A stretch of 64,000 bases of DNA from the NCBI GenBank assembly GCA_014621425.1, contig JAANBB010000071.1, positions 62,001 to 126,000 on the forward strand, given 5' to 3'. Both the position numbers and the translations under genes were made by a program. Under the pieces are notes generated by a model. The model had not been told where the DNA came from and searched no databases. It saw only the letters and a list, made by a program, of their open reading frames with translations. This document shows, piece after piece, positions 11,040-23,661 of the stretch. The stretch is from Cylindrodendrum hubeiense (Eukaryota; Ascomycota; Sordariomycetes; Hypocreales; Nectriaceae). The stretch's first letter is position 1, and every line of letters starts with the position of its first letter.

Positions 11040-13525
11040 TACTAATAAAACTACTTTAAATAGACTAAGAGACCTATATCCTTCACCACTCCTATCTTTA
11101 TAATCTGGTATATAATTAAAGACAAGCCCAAGAACTATCTAATTATCAATCTTAAAACTCTTAATAAAATCACTATTCCTAATAACTATTCTCTATCTTA
11201 ATAGGAAGATATTATCTAAGCTCTTCACGGAACCTAATATATTATAGCTATTAATATCTTATCTTTTTTCTTCTAATTTAGTATAAAGCTCAAGTATTAA
11301 GACCACTTTACAATAACAAACTATTAAGACTTAGAAAGATTAATTATAATCCTAATAAATTTCTATAATTTCCCTACCTATATATAAAAATATATAAATA
11401 AGCTATTCTATCCTTATAGGAATTATAGTTATATTTTTATTAATAATATTATAATCTTTTCTAAGACTATAAAATAATATCTAAAATATTTAAAGACCCT
11501 ATTTAGTCTCTTTTAAACCTAGAATCTTATAATTTCCCCTAAGAAAAGTTAGATTAGATACTCTAATATCTAGCTCTTTAATTTCTATATTAATACCTTT
11601 AAGCTAAATATAATAGAAAAATAGATAGCTATCTTTATTTAGTTTAAATTCCCTTATTAATTTACTAATCTTAAATAATATATTAAAATTATAGGATATA
11701 TTAGATATCTTATTCCCTATTATATATAGCTTATTAAGCTATTATAGAAATAGAAGGTTATTTTTCTAATTAAAGATTAGAAAGAAGGTAAAATTATTAA
11801 TAGAAATCCTAATTACTATAAAGCCTATACCTATATAACCCACTATAAACTATTATAAAATAAGAAAATTACCTTTATTATCCTATAAGAAAAGATTACC
11901 TTAGGCTAAATATTAAACTATCTAGACCCTTAAAAAGAATTCTTTCTATAGATTAATATAAATCTCAAGAAGGACTTTAGAACTATCTTATTTTACCTTT
12001 ATAATAACTATATCTAGAAGCCAGGAATATATATCTTAACTATAACTATTTACCCTATATACTTTCTTAATTATATACTTATATTAATAGAATAATAATA
12101 TAGATTAATAGAACTTAAAATTATCTATTTTATATAGATTATAAAGAAACTATATATATCCTTTTAATTTATAAAATTACCTATAATTATATTAATAGAC
12201 TATTCTATTATTAAATAAATTATTAAGAAAATCTCCCTTAAGATCTTAAATACTAACTAAGTAAACTAATAATTAATTATAATCTTTATTTATCTCTCTA
12301 AATATAATCTTAAGGTCTTCTATTTACTAGATAAAAAGAACTTTATCCCTAATACTCTTAGTCACTTTATAGTTTTTAAAACTAATATTAATTCTCACTA
12401 TCTAAGGCCTGATTATATAACCCTTAATAATATATTAATAATCTTAAAAGCTCTAATAATAGAAAAGATAAAGACCTAATTCTAATAAGATTATATAATT
12501 AATATAAAGTTCTTGAAGATTATTACTATAATCCTAGATAAAGACTTTATATTAATAGTTTAGTTAACTATTAAAAATACTATAAATATCTTCAAGCCTA
12601 GAATACCCTTTACTCTCTAAGACAAGCTATTCTATTATCAAGGTATTAATAATTACACTTATCTCTATATACTATACAGTTTAAAGTCTAAAATCCTTAA
12701 AATAGCTTATAATAATTAATATTATTTCAGAGCTAAGAGAATAATAAAAAAGCTCTTAGATCTTTATATTTATAATCTTACTTATACTATTAGAAAGTAT
12801 ATTTATAGCTATTAAATCTATTATTTAGATTAGACTAATAGATAGCCCTATATTAGTAATTATTAAGCTATTTAATTCCTAAAATATCTTATATATATTA
12901 TTATAATTAATTTTATTATTAATCTATTATCTATTTTATTAGTGAGTTCCTTGTAAGCTCTTAAGGGCTTTAAGATCTTTAATACTCTTATAATAATTAT
13001 ATATATAATAAGTAAGTAATACTTTTTAATTCTAAGGTATTTTACTTACTTAATAGCCTATTAAGTTATAATTCTTACTTAATAACTTATATTATTAGAT
13101 TAGGATATATTAAAGGTTATTATTTTAGATTATAATTTTAAGTTTATATTCCCTTTCTAGAAAACTCTTTAAAATCTCTTTAATATTAAGCTTATAATAA
13201 TTATAATATATTATCCTTAAGCTAATAGTCTCTTTAAGTAAAAAAATTAGATTATTAAGATTATATTATAATTTTACTATATAAAAAGCCCTAATATTAA
13301 TTAAGTTTAGATCCTTTTAGTCTTATAATAGAATCTTAATAATATTTATAATATCAGAACTTATATATCTATTTATAAATTTATTTATAATATTAACCTT
13401 TACGAGCTCTTAAAGTTATTCTAGTTAGATAATAAGAAAACTATTAATTTACCCTTTCTCTATAAGGCTATATAAAAGGAAATATAGCTAATAATAGATT
13501 TTATAGTTATTAAGATAAAGAGATA
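11040..13525 (+). pseudogene. degraded pol of the outer element: RT, RNase H and integrase remnants
   Basis: Read on the plus strand with stops ignored, about 11090-11290 gives an RT finger/palm stretch with an LIINLKTLN block (equivalent to the VVDLR-LN motif) and ITIPNNYSL. About 11430-11475 gives FINNIIIFSK, equivalent to the YVDDI box with both aspartates changed to Asn. About 12620-12850 gives the integrase zinc-binding and linker region. The frame resumes at 21402 with a DKV-x-L-type integrase C-terminal stretch. Dozens of stop codons are present, so it cannot encode protein. Gypsy affiliation rests on domain order and the RT motifs. The residue changes fit C-to-T and G-to-A mutation. 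Confidence 0.75.
13521..13525. repeat. target-site duplication, left copy of the nested element (AGATA)
   Basis: AGATA directly precedes the inner 5' LTR and recurs at 21397-21401 directly after the inner 3' LTR. Confidence 0.9.
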
Positions 13526-13914
13526 TATTATGGCCCATATAGTGACCAGGCGGTCACTACCAGTAGTAATTTATAACCCACTTTTTCTTTTATTATTATA
13601 GGCTAGATATACTAGATCAATTATATAAGGAGTGATATACTAGGGACTGATAGTGCTCTAGGAGCGTATTGCTCTATGGATTATAGTATTTTATTATTTA
13701 GTTGCTCTATTAGTTATATATATAAACTAGTTTATTTTAGATAGATATATTCCTTATCTATTAATAGATTTAATTATATAGATATTCCTATTTATATATT
13801 ATTAGACCCTGTGATCCCTTTACTTAGTATATATCTTGGTTCACTTAGATTATACCCTAACATATTCCTGCCTACCCTATACCTTTACCTATATATAGTA
13901 GCTAGAACGTTATA
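13526..13914 (+). repeat. 5' LTR of the nested element (389 bp)
   Basis: Aligns without gaps to 21008-21396. In the first 190 or so bases every mismatch is a transition. The terminal TG of the intact LTR reads TA here. Confidence 0.92.
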
Positions 13915-14029
13915 TATTAATAGATCTTATTTAGTGTACTATTATATTAATCTGAGTAATATTTTAAATAAGTTAAAATAATAGCTTCTAGTATTTCTAG
14001 GGATACCCCTATTATAGATAAGTAACTTA

Positions 14030-17000
14030 CCGCTTAGTCCCTTGTAGAGGACGATGATAATATACTGGACCCTGATAATAATAAAGTCTTGAGAGAAGAA
14101 TTTGAATATATTAAGAGGTAGAATAAATGACTTTTTGATAAAATTGGCGAACTATTTATGATAACCGAGTATAACGAGAATACTAGGATTAAGGAGTTGA
14201 AAATACTGACTGACCAAATTACCTTATTTATTAAGTAGAATATGGCACTTTATGAAGACTTGATTAAGTAGAAAGGTCTTTACTAGGATTATATTATCTA
14301 GTTTAACTCTCTTGCTATTCGCGGAAAAGATATAGGAGAAATCCTCAGATCTTATAAATTAGATAATTATGATAATTCTGCAATAAAGTTGTAGAACTTC
14401 TTCATATAACTTAGGGTATTTTAAAGTTATTATCTTATCTAGTTCTTTAAGGATAAAGATAAGGTTAGATATATTATAGGATTCCTAAAGGATAAAGCTC
14501 TTATCTAATTTAAGCTATTTATAAGAGATTTCCTTAATAATCCCTATAATAGATGTAAAACCGAAATTAAGGTAATCTATAACTCCTATACAATATTTGA
14601 GAGAGAATTTAGAAGAGTATTTAGCTTAATTAATAAAAAGAAAACTGTAGAAAAAAGACTTAGGAAGCTTAAGTAAAAAGGCTTAGTGTCAAGCTATACC
14701 ACTGACTTCCAGAATAATGTAGCCTATTTTAAAGGATAGGGAGAATAAGCCTTTATCTTAATATTTTATGTAGGATTTAAGTTAGAAATTAAGGATGTAA
14801 TGATTAGCTGAAAACTAAATATATTTAATATAATTGTTTAATTTATAGTAGAATTTGATAACTAATAGTTTAAAAGATAATAAGAAAAGAAGTCTAATAA
14901 AGGAAGTATTATATTTAATAATAATTAGAAAGGTAAGAAAGCTAATTAGGATAAGAAATAATAAATGAATACCTTTTACGGAACAGACTTAGGATCTATA
15001 GAGATAGGTATAGTATAAAAGGACTATTCTAAAATCTAATATTATAATTATAGGAAATTCAAATACTTTAAAAATAAGTATACTTATACTAATATTAATT
15101 AGAAGTTTAAACCTATCTCTAATAGTAGATATGTTAATACTATAATTAAGGACAATGAATCCTAAATAGCTGTTAGAATAATCATAATAGTAACCAGGAA
15201 TAGGAAGAAGAATTCTAAGTGGACTTTAGTTCTTGTAGGTAAGTAAGTATCCCCTATTAATAAAGGAGAACGAATAATCGTGATAGTTGGAAGAGATAGA
15301 GGTCCCTAAGGTAGAAAACCCAAGATTAATATCCCGGATAGATAGCCTAACTCTGAAACTCTGTCACCTATTAACGAAGAGCTTGGCGCTAAAATTACTA
15401 AATAATAAGAGATTGATGACTAAATCCGCTGAAGTTTCTATACCTAAATGGAAGGAATATTATACTTATAACCCGGAGAAGAGATTAAGTGAGTATATAA
15501 GATTAGCCTCCCTATCTCTGATAATGATATTATTGTGCTAGCTGATGAGTACTCTAAGTCGGATAATGTTATTATGGCTAGTCTGATTATGTATTTAGAC
15601 TTGGAGAATAATGGATACTGAACCTGTAATAAAGATGGAATGAGATAATAGGAAAATAGTGCGGAAATGTATAAGGACCTAATAAAGGAATAATAAAACT
15701 TATATAATAATGAACCTGTTTATATTTATGTCTATAATATAAAGGAAGGGTGAAACCCAGTTAATATATTATTCTTATTATATTATCTTGATGATCCTTG
15801 AGTATTGCTAGATTATGATGATTATGACTTGATCTCTTGGGCTAATTGTATAATATATATATGTAAAATATATGAAAAGGAAAAAATACTGAATGAATGC
15901 TACCTAGTATGAGTTTAATTAGGATCTATTATCTGATCTTATCTTTATGGGGAATTGAAGTACTATTGTACTATCAAGTAGTTTAGTAGTATTAGTGTGG
16001 CTATTCTAGAAGATAAGGGAGAGATGTTTCCCCTTATGTACATGAAACCTGAAGTATTAGTATATGACTATGTTATACTTGAATGCTAAGTTTATGAACG
16101 AGCTAAGATTAGGAAATGGTATGAATGTAATATTAAAAATATTCTATGTGAATTAGATAAAGCCTATTTATATGATAACTGAGATTGTAAAACTTATGTT
16201 ATGGAAATCTGGATAGAGTTCTTATGTATTAACTATATAATTTGGTATAATTTTAACTTTAAGAATAAAAAAAGTATTAATAAGTTCAATTAAGCCTGGA
16301 AAATTAAGCTAGATTGATAGAATTCTTGAGGATGGTGAGTCTAGAGAATAGGAAAACTGATATTATTAAACTTAGGATAAGGATTAGCTTTTAATCAGGG
16401 AAATGATCACTGTTACTTATAGAAGAGTGATAGGTGTGCGTAATAATTAAGGAGGCAGAACCGCCCCTGGAAAAGATTCTAGGTATAATATAAAGAATAG
16501 GAAAAAGAAGGACCCTGGAAATACTAATATGAGTTCAGGGAGTAGAACTTATTGTAATAGTAGATAGTGGAGTGGAAGGTAATTATATTGACCTTGAAGT
16601 AGTTAATGTGCTCGAGCTATTATGGAAGGATAAGGAGAAACTGTATTTGGTATAGAACCTAGAAGGAGGTTTCTTTTAGTATAATAATGGATAGATTAGC
16701 TGGATGGTTCTATATTTGAAGGTTTTTGTTGATGGAAAAAATCAAGGAATCTCCCTTGATGTTCTACTGATTTGATAATATTATCTTATCCTTGGGTATT
16801 TATGACTTGAGAAATATAATCTGAATATTAACTAGAGGACTAGCTAAGTATAAATCGATTTTAATGATATACTCTCTAGTATTGATGGATATGACTTGGA
16901 AGAAGAGAGATCTTAAATCTTATTTAATAATGATAAAGGTTATGAAATAGAGGAAAAGAAATCCCCCTTTATATCCCTTAAGGGAATATAATATAAATAC

Positions 17001-20000
17001 TATAAAGGATAGAAATGATAACTCTAATAAGTTATTAGCTGAGTTTAATAATAATTTATATAGTTAAATAAAGATCTTAAAGAAATAAAGAAAATACCTA
17101 AAGAAGAACGCTTGAAGAATATACTAGTATAGTACTGAATTTATAAAGCCCTCTTTAAGGAAGAACTTGAGATTGGATTACCAGAATTCAGTTAATGGGA
17201 TTATGAAATTGAACTGAAAGACGGAATGAGCTCTATATTCTACCCTATATTTAACCTGATAATTATATAACTCGATGTACTTAAAGAGTATATTGAAGAT
17301 ATATTTAAGAAGGGATTTATATGAATATCTAAATCCTCTGCTGGTTATCTAGTTATATTTATTCTAAAGAAAAATGGCAAGCTTTGGCTAGTTGTGGATT
17401 ATAGATGGTTAAATGATATTATCCTGAAAGACTGAATGTTACTCTTATTTATCACGGAATTTAAGGATTGCCTTTATGGTAAGAAGATCTTTATGGCCCT
17501 TGATCTGAAAGGTGTATATAATCTTATCTGAATTAAGGAAGGATATGAATAGAAAACCGTATTTAGGATGAAGTTTGGACTCTTTGAATACTTTATGATG
17601 CCCTTTGGCCTTATTAATGCCCTGGTGATATTCTAATAAATGATTAATAATGTGTTATGAGAGTACCTAGATGTCTTTATTGTATGCTATTTAGATAATA
17701 TCCTTATCTTCTTAGATACCCTAGAAGAATATATAGTATATATCTATATAGTATTAAAAGCACTATAAGATGCTAAATTCTTGGTTAAATTAAGTAAGAG
17801 TAATTTCCACGCTTAAGAAGTTAAATTTCTAGGATATATAATCTCCTATAATCAGATTAAGATAGATCCCAAGAAAATTGTAGTAGTTAGTGAATGGCTA
17901 TGATTAAAATATCTGAAAGATGTTTAGTTATTCCTAGGATTTGTAAATTATTATTAATGATTCTTAAAAAACTTTAATAAATATGTTATACTATTAATAT
18001 AATTCATGAAAAAAGGAGAACTATTTTAATAGGATACTGCTATAGAAAAAGTATTTAATATGATTAAGGAAATGATCTTGAGTGAACCAGTTCTAGTTAT
18101 ATTTAACCTAGATAGATAAGTTAAGTTTGAAATTAATTTCTTGGACTTTACTTAAGATGCTCAGATTGGATAAAGGGATGATATAGGGGTATTGTATCTT
18201 ATTGCCTTCTTCTTATATAAATATTATGGTACTGAACTTAATTACCCTATCTATGATAAAGAATTCCTTGTAATAGTTAATGTATTTAAGGAATTTAAAT
18301 ATTATCTCCTTGGAAGTAAATATAAAGTTAAGGTCTTTACTGATTATAAGAATATCTTATATTTTGCTATTATCTAATAACTTAGTGGATGATAGCTCAG
18401 ATATGCTGAATACCTATCCGAGTTTAACTATATTATTATCTATATTAAAGGTATAGAGAATGGCCGTGTAGATACTATTAGCTGATAACCTGACTTTGAT
18501 GAAGGTAAGATCTAAATTAATGACCAGATCTTAAGCTTTAATGTAGAAGGATACTTAGAATAGTAATATATTATTATTATATGAAAGATAAGACTAAAAC
18601 CTGAATATCTTTAGTGGATTTGAGAAATAGGCCCTATAATAGATTTTATGGATTAGTATTGAGGAGGGATAGGAAAAGTTAGATACTAGAATGGATATAT
18701 TATTATTCTGGAAGGATTGGAATATAGGATAGTGGAAGATATTTACAAAGATGGACTATATAATGGTAATATTGATATCCTGTATGATAAGATTGCAGAG
18801 ATATATAATATGTATGATCTTGCTAATATTATTAAATATACTATCTAATATTATAATAAATGTATATTAAGTAGAATTATTGGTATAATATTCTAAGTTG
18901 AACTTAATAATCTATTATACTAATAAATCTAGAAGTTTAATGATGAACTATTATTAGAAGATAAGAGCGAGAAACTCTAAGTATTAGAAGACCTATATCC
19001 TGATTTAGTATGGGAAGTTTATGAATATTCCCTATATAGATACTAAGAGATTAATAAAATCCTTGATAGAGTCAAATTGATATATTAATTTCCTAAGATG
19101 AAGAAAATGGTGCAGGATATTATCGGTCAGTATAATTTATACTATAAGTCCATTACAAAATGATATAAACTATACGGAGAATTGTAATCTCTTTTAGTTA
19201 TTGAGTGATCCTGGGATTCTATTATAATGGATTTTATTACTAAACTATCCCTATCTAGAGATCTAGTTATGGATATTTTCTATAATAGTATTCTAATTAT
19301 TATTAATAGATTTATGAAATTTTCTTATTTTATATCTTACTAGGAATTAATAGATATTAAATAATTTACCTATATATTTCTACGGAATATTATTAGTATT
19401 CATGGATTACCTTTAGAAATACTCTCTAATAGAGGACTTCTGTTTATATTTAAATTCTAGTAAGTTTTAATATTATATATGGGATTAAATTACTAACTTA
19501 TTATTACTTAGAGACCCTAAGTAGATGGCTAAATGGAATGAATGAACTAAATATTAGAATAATACCTTTATTATTATATTAATTATGAATAAGATAACTG
19601 GGTTGAAAAGTTCCTGACCGTATAGCTGAGTTATAATATAGTTAAGAATAAAAGTATAAAGCTTGTTCTAATATTTGTTAATTTTGGATTTAATATCGAA
19701 GTTTATAAAGTAAGTTGATCTGGTTTAGTTAACCCTAAAGTGATCTTTATATTAGAATAATTCAAGGACCTATATTAAGAAATAAAAATAGAGCTTGAAT
19801 TTGTTAGATCTTAGATGAAAAAATATTATAATCCAAAACGGATAAAGGGACTATCCTTTTTGGAGGGAGATATGGTTTACCTTGCTATAAAAAATATTAT
19901 GATAATATATATGAACAAAAAACTGGACTATAAATATATTAGACCCTATAAAATTCTATAAAAAATATTAGAAAATAACTATAAATTGGATCTATTACTG

Positions 20001-20237
20001 AAAGTTAGATTCTATCTGGTTTTCTATATCTTATTATTTGAGATAGTTAAAGATATGATTTATATTAAGTTTGGTAATGAACCTGAGACTGAAATTAATA
20101 GCCTGGAAGAGTATGAAGTTAAGGAAATCTGTGAGATAAGAATTATTAATAGAAAAATAGAATACCTTATAAAATGGAAAAACTATCTAGATAGTGAAAA
20201 TATATGGGAACTATCTAAAAACCTTATTTATGTATAA
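14030..20237 (+). pseudogene. degraded gag-pol of the nested chromovirus-type element
   Basis: A single former gag-pol reading direction is visible but broken by many stops. The best-preserved windows are 18192-18377, the RNase H stretch with NYPIYDKEFL and FTDYKN, and 19986-20237, which ends in a chromodomain containing EYEVKEI, IEYLIKWKNY and DSENIWE. The aromatic-cage positions of the chromodomain (Y near the start, W in IKW, and the W of IWE) are still present. Integrase shows WDSIIMDFI at about 19210. The catalytic RT box reads YLDN instead of YLDD. Chromodomains direct such elements to heterochromatin, consistent with a nested insertion in an existing element. Confidence 0.85.
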
Positions 20238-21007
20238 TGCCTTCTAAAAGAGTTTTACTAAATATAATGTTGGAAGACTTGCACGAAGGATTGAGCTTGT
20301 CGAATATGCTTAAATCTAAGGATGATTAGTCAATATTACTAGGAATGTTTATAGATTGTAAGTTCTGAATTATAGTCTGCTCCTAGGTATCTAATGCCCG
20401 AACTAATCTATCCTCTTTATCTAATCCTTGGAGATTTTGATGTACTATCTTGGAGTGTTTTGCCTTTATCTTCTTCTATGTTTTATGAAGCTAGTCTAAC
20501 TAACCTATAGCGATCGCTATTCGTGATTATAGTATAGCTAGCTCATTATAAAGCTTTAATAAATTATTATTTATCTTACTCTTGTTATTCTTAAGCTTTT
20601 TCTCTTATTTGACTAACTTTATTACTAAAAAACTATATTAGTATTAATAAAATAGAGATATAAATAAAAGAAATCTATGAGTAGAAGTTATCTGAGTATT
20701 ATTATATGTTTTGTGATCCCTAATATACTTATTGTATTATATGGAATTATTAGATATAAGATAGTGCTTTCTATTTTGAAAATACCTTGTATATGGTATA
20801 TTAGCTAAATCCCCTGTTATGGTGATAGTAAAAGATAAAGTGTTAGATTTGGTATCTTTGTGGAGTGAAATTTTAGATATGTAGTTGGATATTGTATTAG
20901 TATGGTATCCTGAATATTTGTAGAAATAAGTTATATTAATTAGAAGAAATAAAATAGTTGGTCTAATAATATAACCTTGGGATAAGACTAATAGAGGGGA
21001 GATATTA

Positions 21008-21396
21008 TGTTATGGCCTATATAGTGACTAGGTGGTTATTATTGGTAGTAATTTATAATCCACTTTTTCTTTTATTATTATAGGCTAGATATACTGGACT
21101 AATTATATAAGGAGTGATATGTTAGGGACTGATAGCGCTCTAGGAGTGTATTATTTTATGGATTATGGTGTTCTGTTATTTAGTCACTCTATTAGTTATA
21201 TATATGAACTAGTTTACTTTAGATAGATGTACTTCTTATTTATTAATAGACTTAATTATATAGATATTCCTGTTTGTATATTATCAGACCTTGTGATCCC
21301 TTTGCTTAGTATATGTTCTGGTCTACTTAGATTATATCCCAATATATTCCTGCCTATTCTATACCTTTACCCGTATATAGTAGCTAGAATGTTATA
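21008..21396 (+). repeat. 3' LTR of the nested element (389 bp)
   Basis: Begins TGTTATGGCC, keeping the canonical TG. Same length as the 5' LTR and followed directly by the AGATA duplication. Confidence 0.92.
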
Positions 21397-21401
21397 AGAT
21401 A
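21397..21401. repeat. target-site duplication, right copy of the nested element (AGATA)
   Basis: Exact match to 13521-13525. Outer-element sequence resumes immediately afterwards. Confidence 0.9.
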
Positions 21402-22060
21402 GTATAATATAAAGTACTATCCTATTTAACTTAAGGTCAGGGATAAGGTATATCTATAACTTTATAATAGATATTATCTCCTTAAAAAGCTAGTAAGAAA
21501 ACTATCTTAATAGTATACTAATCCCTTTATAATTAAGTAAATAGTCAAAGACCTTATTATTAAGTTTAAGTTATCCCCTACTTAGAGAATATATCTTATA
21601 ATATCCTATTAATAACTCTAACTTACTTATATTAATATCTTTTACTTTAATAAGTTAGGTCCTATAGAGGAAAATAGCAGGTAATATATTATGGACTGGA
21701 TCCTACGATAATAGATCCACTAACTTAAAAGAAAGACTATACCTTTTAAGGACTTCTAGATATAATAGAAGGGGTAGGGCCTAGAGTATAATAGCTAGAT
21801 CCGAGTTAAGGATATTAATAAGAAAATTATCACTGACTTTAAGACAGCTAACCTAGCAATCTTCAAAGAAGATAAAAGACCACAATAGATATCATAAAGG
21901 ATAAAGAAATAGCCCTTAAGGGCTCTATATGACTATATAATCGAATAATTAATATAAGAATATAAAGAATAGAAGGAAAAAGAAAGGAATGACAAATTAA
22001 AAGGCATCGCCGATGGGGATCACTGGGGACAGTGATAACCTCCTTTAAAAACCGGGGATA
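21402..22060 (+). pseudogene. 3' remainder of the outer element's pol and its 3' internal region
   Basis: After the nested insertion the outer element continues with an integrase C-terminal-like stretch (KVYLQLYN followed by a KL..Y-type linker) to about 21650, then untranslatable sequence to the 3' LTR. It is a displaced part of the pol remnant that ends at 13525. Confidence 0.6.
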
Positions 22061-22243
22061 TAATGCGGGAAGCCCGATCCCGAGCTTCAAGCTCAAGATC
22101 AGGCCTGAGGTATCAGGCCTTGTGCGATCACGTGGGCCAGGACCTTTACGGTCCCGAGCCCACGACCACAGAGATAGAAAAACAACCTTCTTTCTTACAT
22201 TCTGAATACCCTCACATTGTGACCCTCGCGTTTTAACGCATCA
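22061..22243 (+). repeat. 3' LTR of the outer retrotransposon (183 bp)
   Basis: Matches 6522-6704 without gaps. This copy keeps the final CA and more C and G than the 5' copy, especially at its right end, but its first two bases have become TA. It abuts the target duplication ATTGG. Confidence 0.93.
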
Positions 22244-22248
22244 ATTGG
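22244..22248. repeat. target-site duplication, right copy (ATTGG)
   Basis: Exact match to 6517-6521. Only one base (22249) separates it from the stop codon of the neighbouring minus-strand gene. Confidence 0.9.
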
Positions 22249-22249
22249 C

Positions 22250-23260
22250 TCACCAAAGTGCCAATAGTCCGGCCCCAGCCAGTATACTCGCTATGACAGT
22301 AAGCAGTTGCAGAGGTGCAGGCCTAGCCAAAGTCCTCGGAGCTGCACTATCATTTTCATCGTCGCCGCCATCGTCACTATCTTCACCATCGTCACCATTG
22401 CCACCATCGTTACCATCACCGCCATCTGTAGTTTCTGCCGCTGCTGTATCAGTGGCTTGGTAGACAAGCGGCACGGCAATAACCATCGTCAGAACATCCC
22501 AACTGGCATAGTTGTAGATATCCGAGGTCCCGGTTGGCAACGCATCCTTTTCAGTCTCCATGGCTTCCGTGACAGGGGTGATGGAGATTAAGCGAGGTGT
22601 CCACGTAGATCCACCGAGGGTTGCAACAGTGACGATGGCCTCGGTTGGATAAAAGACCCTACAGACTGAAGAAAATCCAAACTCTTCGCGTGATCCAAGC
22701 GATGACCAGCAACCTCCATTAATATTGCCATCGTACCCACTGCGAGTTGATTAGTCTCATTTTCTACGCTTTGACGAGTTAAGCAGGTTCAGGTACCTGG
22801 GGCAGCAGTATGCAAGAGTCTCGGATTCGGCCAACACTTCTGACCAAGCTAACCCTCCGGGTAGCTGTCTGGCACCCACAAGATTGATATCAACAAGATA
22901 TGGATTCTGAGTGAAGACACCAGATCCCGAAAATCCCGTTTCGCTTGAATGGGCGAGGGTTCCAGCTGTTGTCCAGCCCGAAGGACAGACGAGCCCAGGC
23001 GAATGGTAATGGAGGAAGGCTTGCGTCGCTGACTCTAACTCATATGCGATAAGGGAGTCAACCTTGGAGCCAGATGGTATGCAAGCATCATAAGATTTGG
23101 CTTCACAAGTAGGCTGCCCATAAATTATTCCAGGAGTAGAGATGTTCCCGTAAAACAAATGGTCTGTTCCAGTTGCGCATGACGCCGGTGCTGTGTAGGT
23201 CGTTGTCAGGGGACCGAGATTCGTGACCAATTTGCCAAAGTAAGCTGTAGTAGACGGCAT
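22250..23260 (-). CDS. cysteine-containing surface-type protein with Asp/Gly-rich spacer and hydrophobic C-terminus (317 aa, 2 exons)
   Basis: Model: complement(join(22250..22739, 22797..23260)). The intron (57 bp, GTACCT...CGCAG) joins CCP to SGYDG in phase. The start is the first ATG in frame (23260); it gives MPSTTAYF. The body has repeated Cys motifs (PASCATG, PTCEAKSYDAC, GLVCPSGWTTAG, YCCPSGY, GGCWSS), an arrangement common in fungal surface proteins. An Asp/Gly/Asn-rich low-complexity run of about 30 residues follows, then an 18-residue hydrophobic tail ending ALLALW-like at the C-terminus, fitting a GPI-signal or tail membrane anchor. No clear N-terminal signal peptide is seen, so an upstream exon could be missing. 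The function is unknown. The stop codon lies one base from the retrotransposon's target duplication, so its original 3' UTR has been displaced. Confidence 0.75.
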
Positions 23261-23661
23261 TTGGGGTGCCAAGAAAGAGGATGTATTTTAGAATGTATGT
23301 CTGGGGATGGTTTGGGGTCACAGCTCAGGGATAACAAATGTTCGCAGCCCTATTATGTAGGACTCGTTAAGCGATCAGGCTAAATAACGACAAGCTTCTT
23401 TCCCATCGGCCGGAGTGACCATAACTAGTAATCGTGCCGTGCTGACGCATGGAAGGCTGACTCTTGGCCAACAAAAACTCCTCGCTTATGCAGAGCTCTG
23501 CCTTTAAATGCATCGAGAACAGGGATAATACCCAACAAGGCTGCCGTCGCCAAAAGCTGGGGGTAATCAATCTCAAAACAATCGCCCGAATAACTCCCCC
23601 AAACCCTTCGCTAACAACGTAAAATATGATAGAGGTTATGGGACCCCTTGCTTCCCGGGCC

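Larger units (their letters stand above)
13526..21396 (+). mobile_element. nested chromodomain gypsy (chromovirus-type) LTR retrotransposon, RIP-degraded
   Basis: Two 389-bp LTRs (13526-13914 and 21008-21396) and the duplication AGATA delimit a 7871-bp element, same orientation as the host element, inserted in the host's integrase region. Remnants in order on the plus strand: a gag-like region from about 14.03 kb, a zinc-knuckle-like stretch near 15.04-15.09 kb, a protease VDSG motif at 16560-16571, RT with MPFGLINAL at about 17.6 kb and YLDNILIF at about 17.69 kb, RNase H (open 18192-18377), integrase zinc finger and catalytic core at about 18.9-19.6 kb, and a C-terminal chromodomain (open 19986-20237). 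Stops interrupt all of it except short stretches. Less decayed than the outer element in its coding half. Confidence 0.93.
6522..22243 (+). mobile_element. outer gypsy-type LTR retrotransposon, RIP-degraded, interrupted by a nested element
   Basis: Two 183-bp LTRs (6522-6704 and 22061-22243) and a perfect 5-bp target duplication define the element. Without the nested insertion (7871 bp plus its 5-bp duplication) it is about 7.85 kb. The plus strand carries recognisable but stop-filled reverse transcriptase, RNase H-like and integrase stretches between about 11.0 and 13.5 kb, continuing after the nested element at 21.4-21.65 kb. That order, RT before integrase, is the gypsy order. Composition is extremely AT-rich, and C-to-T and G-to-A changes dominate, as expected from repeat-induced point mutation. 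No intact ORF remains. The first 4 kb presumably held gag and protease but I cannot identify them. Confidence 0.93.

Noticed and set aside
21863..22096. 77-codon minus-strand frame across the 3' LTR
   Set aside because: Overlaps the LTR border and has no protein features; chance frame.
6522..22243. CRISPR array or bacterial origin for the repeated sequences
   Set aside because: Repeats are LTRs and minisatellites; there is no short-repeat/spacer regularity, and gene structure is fungal.
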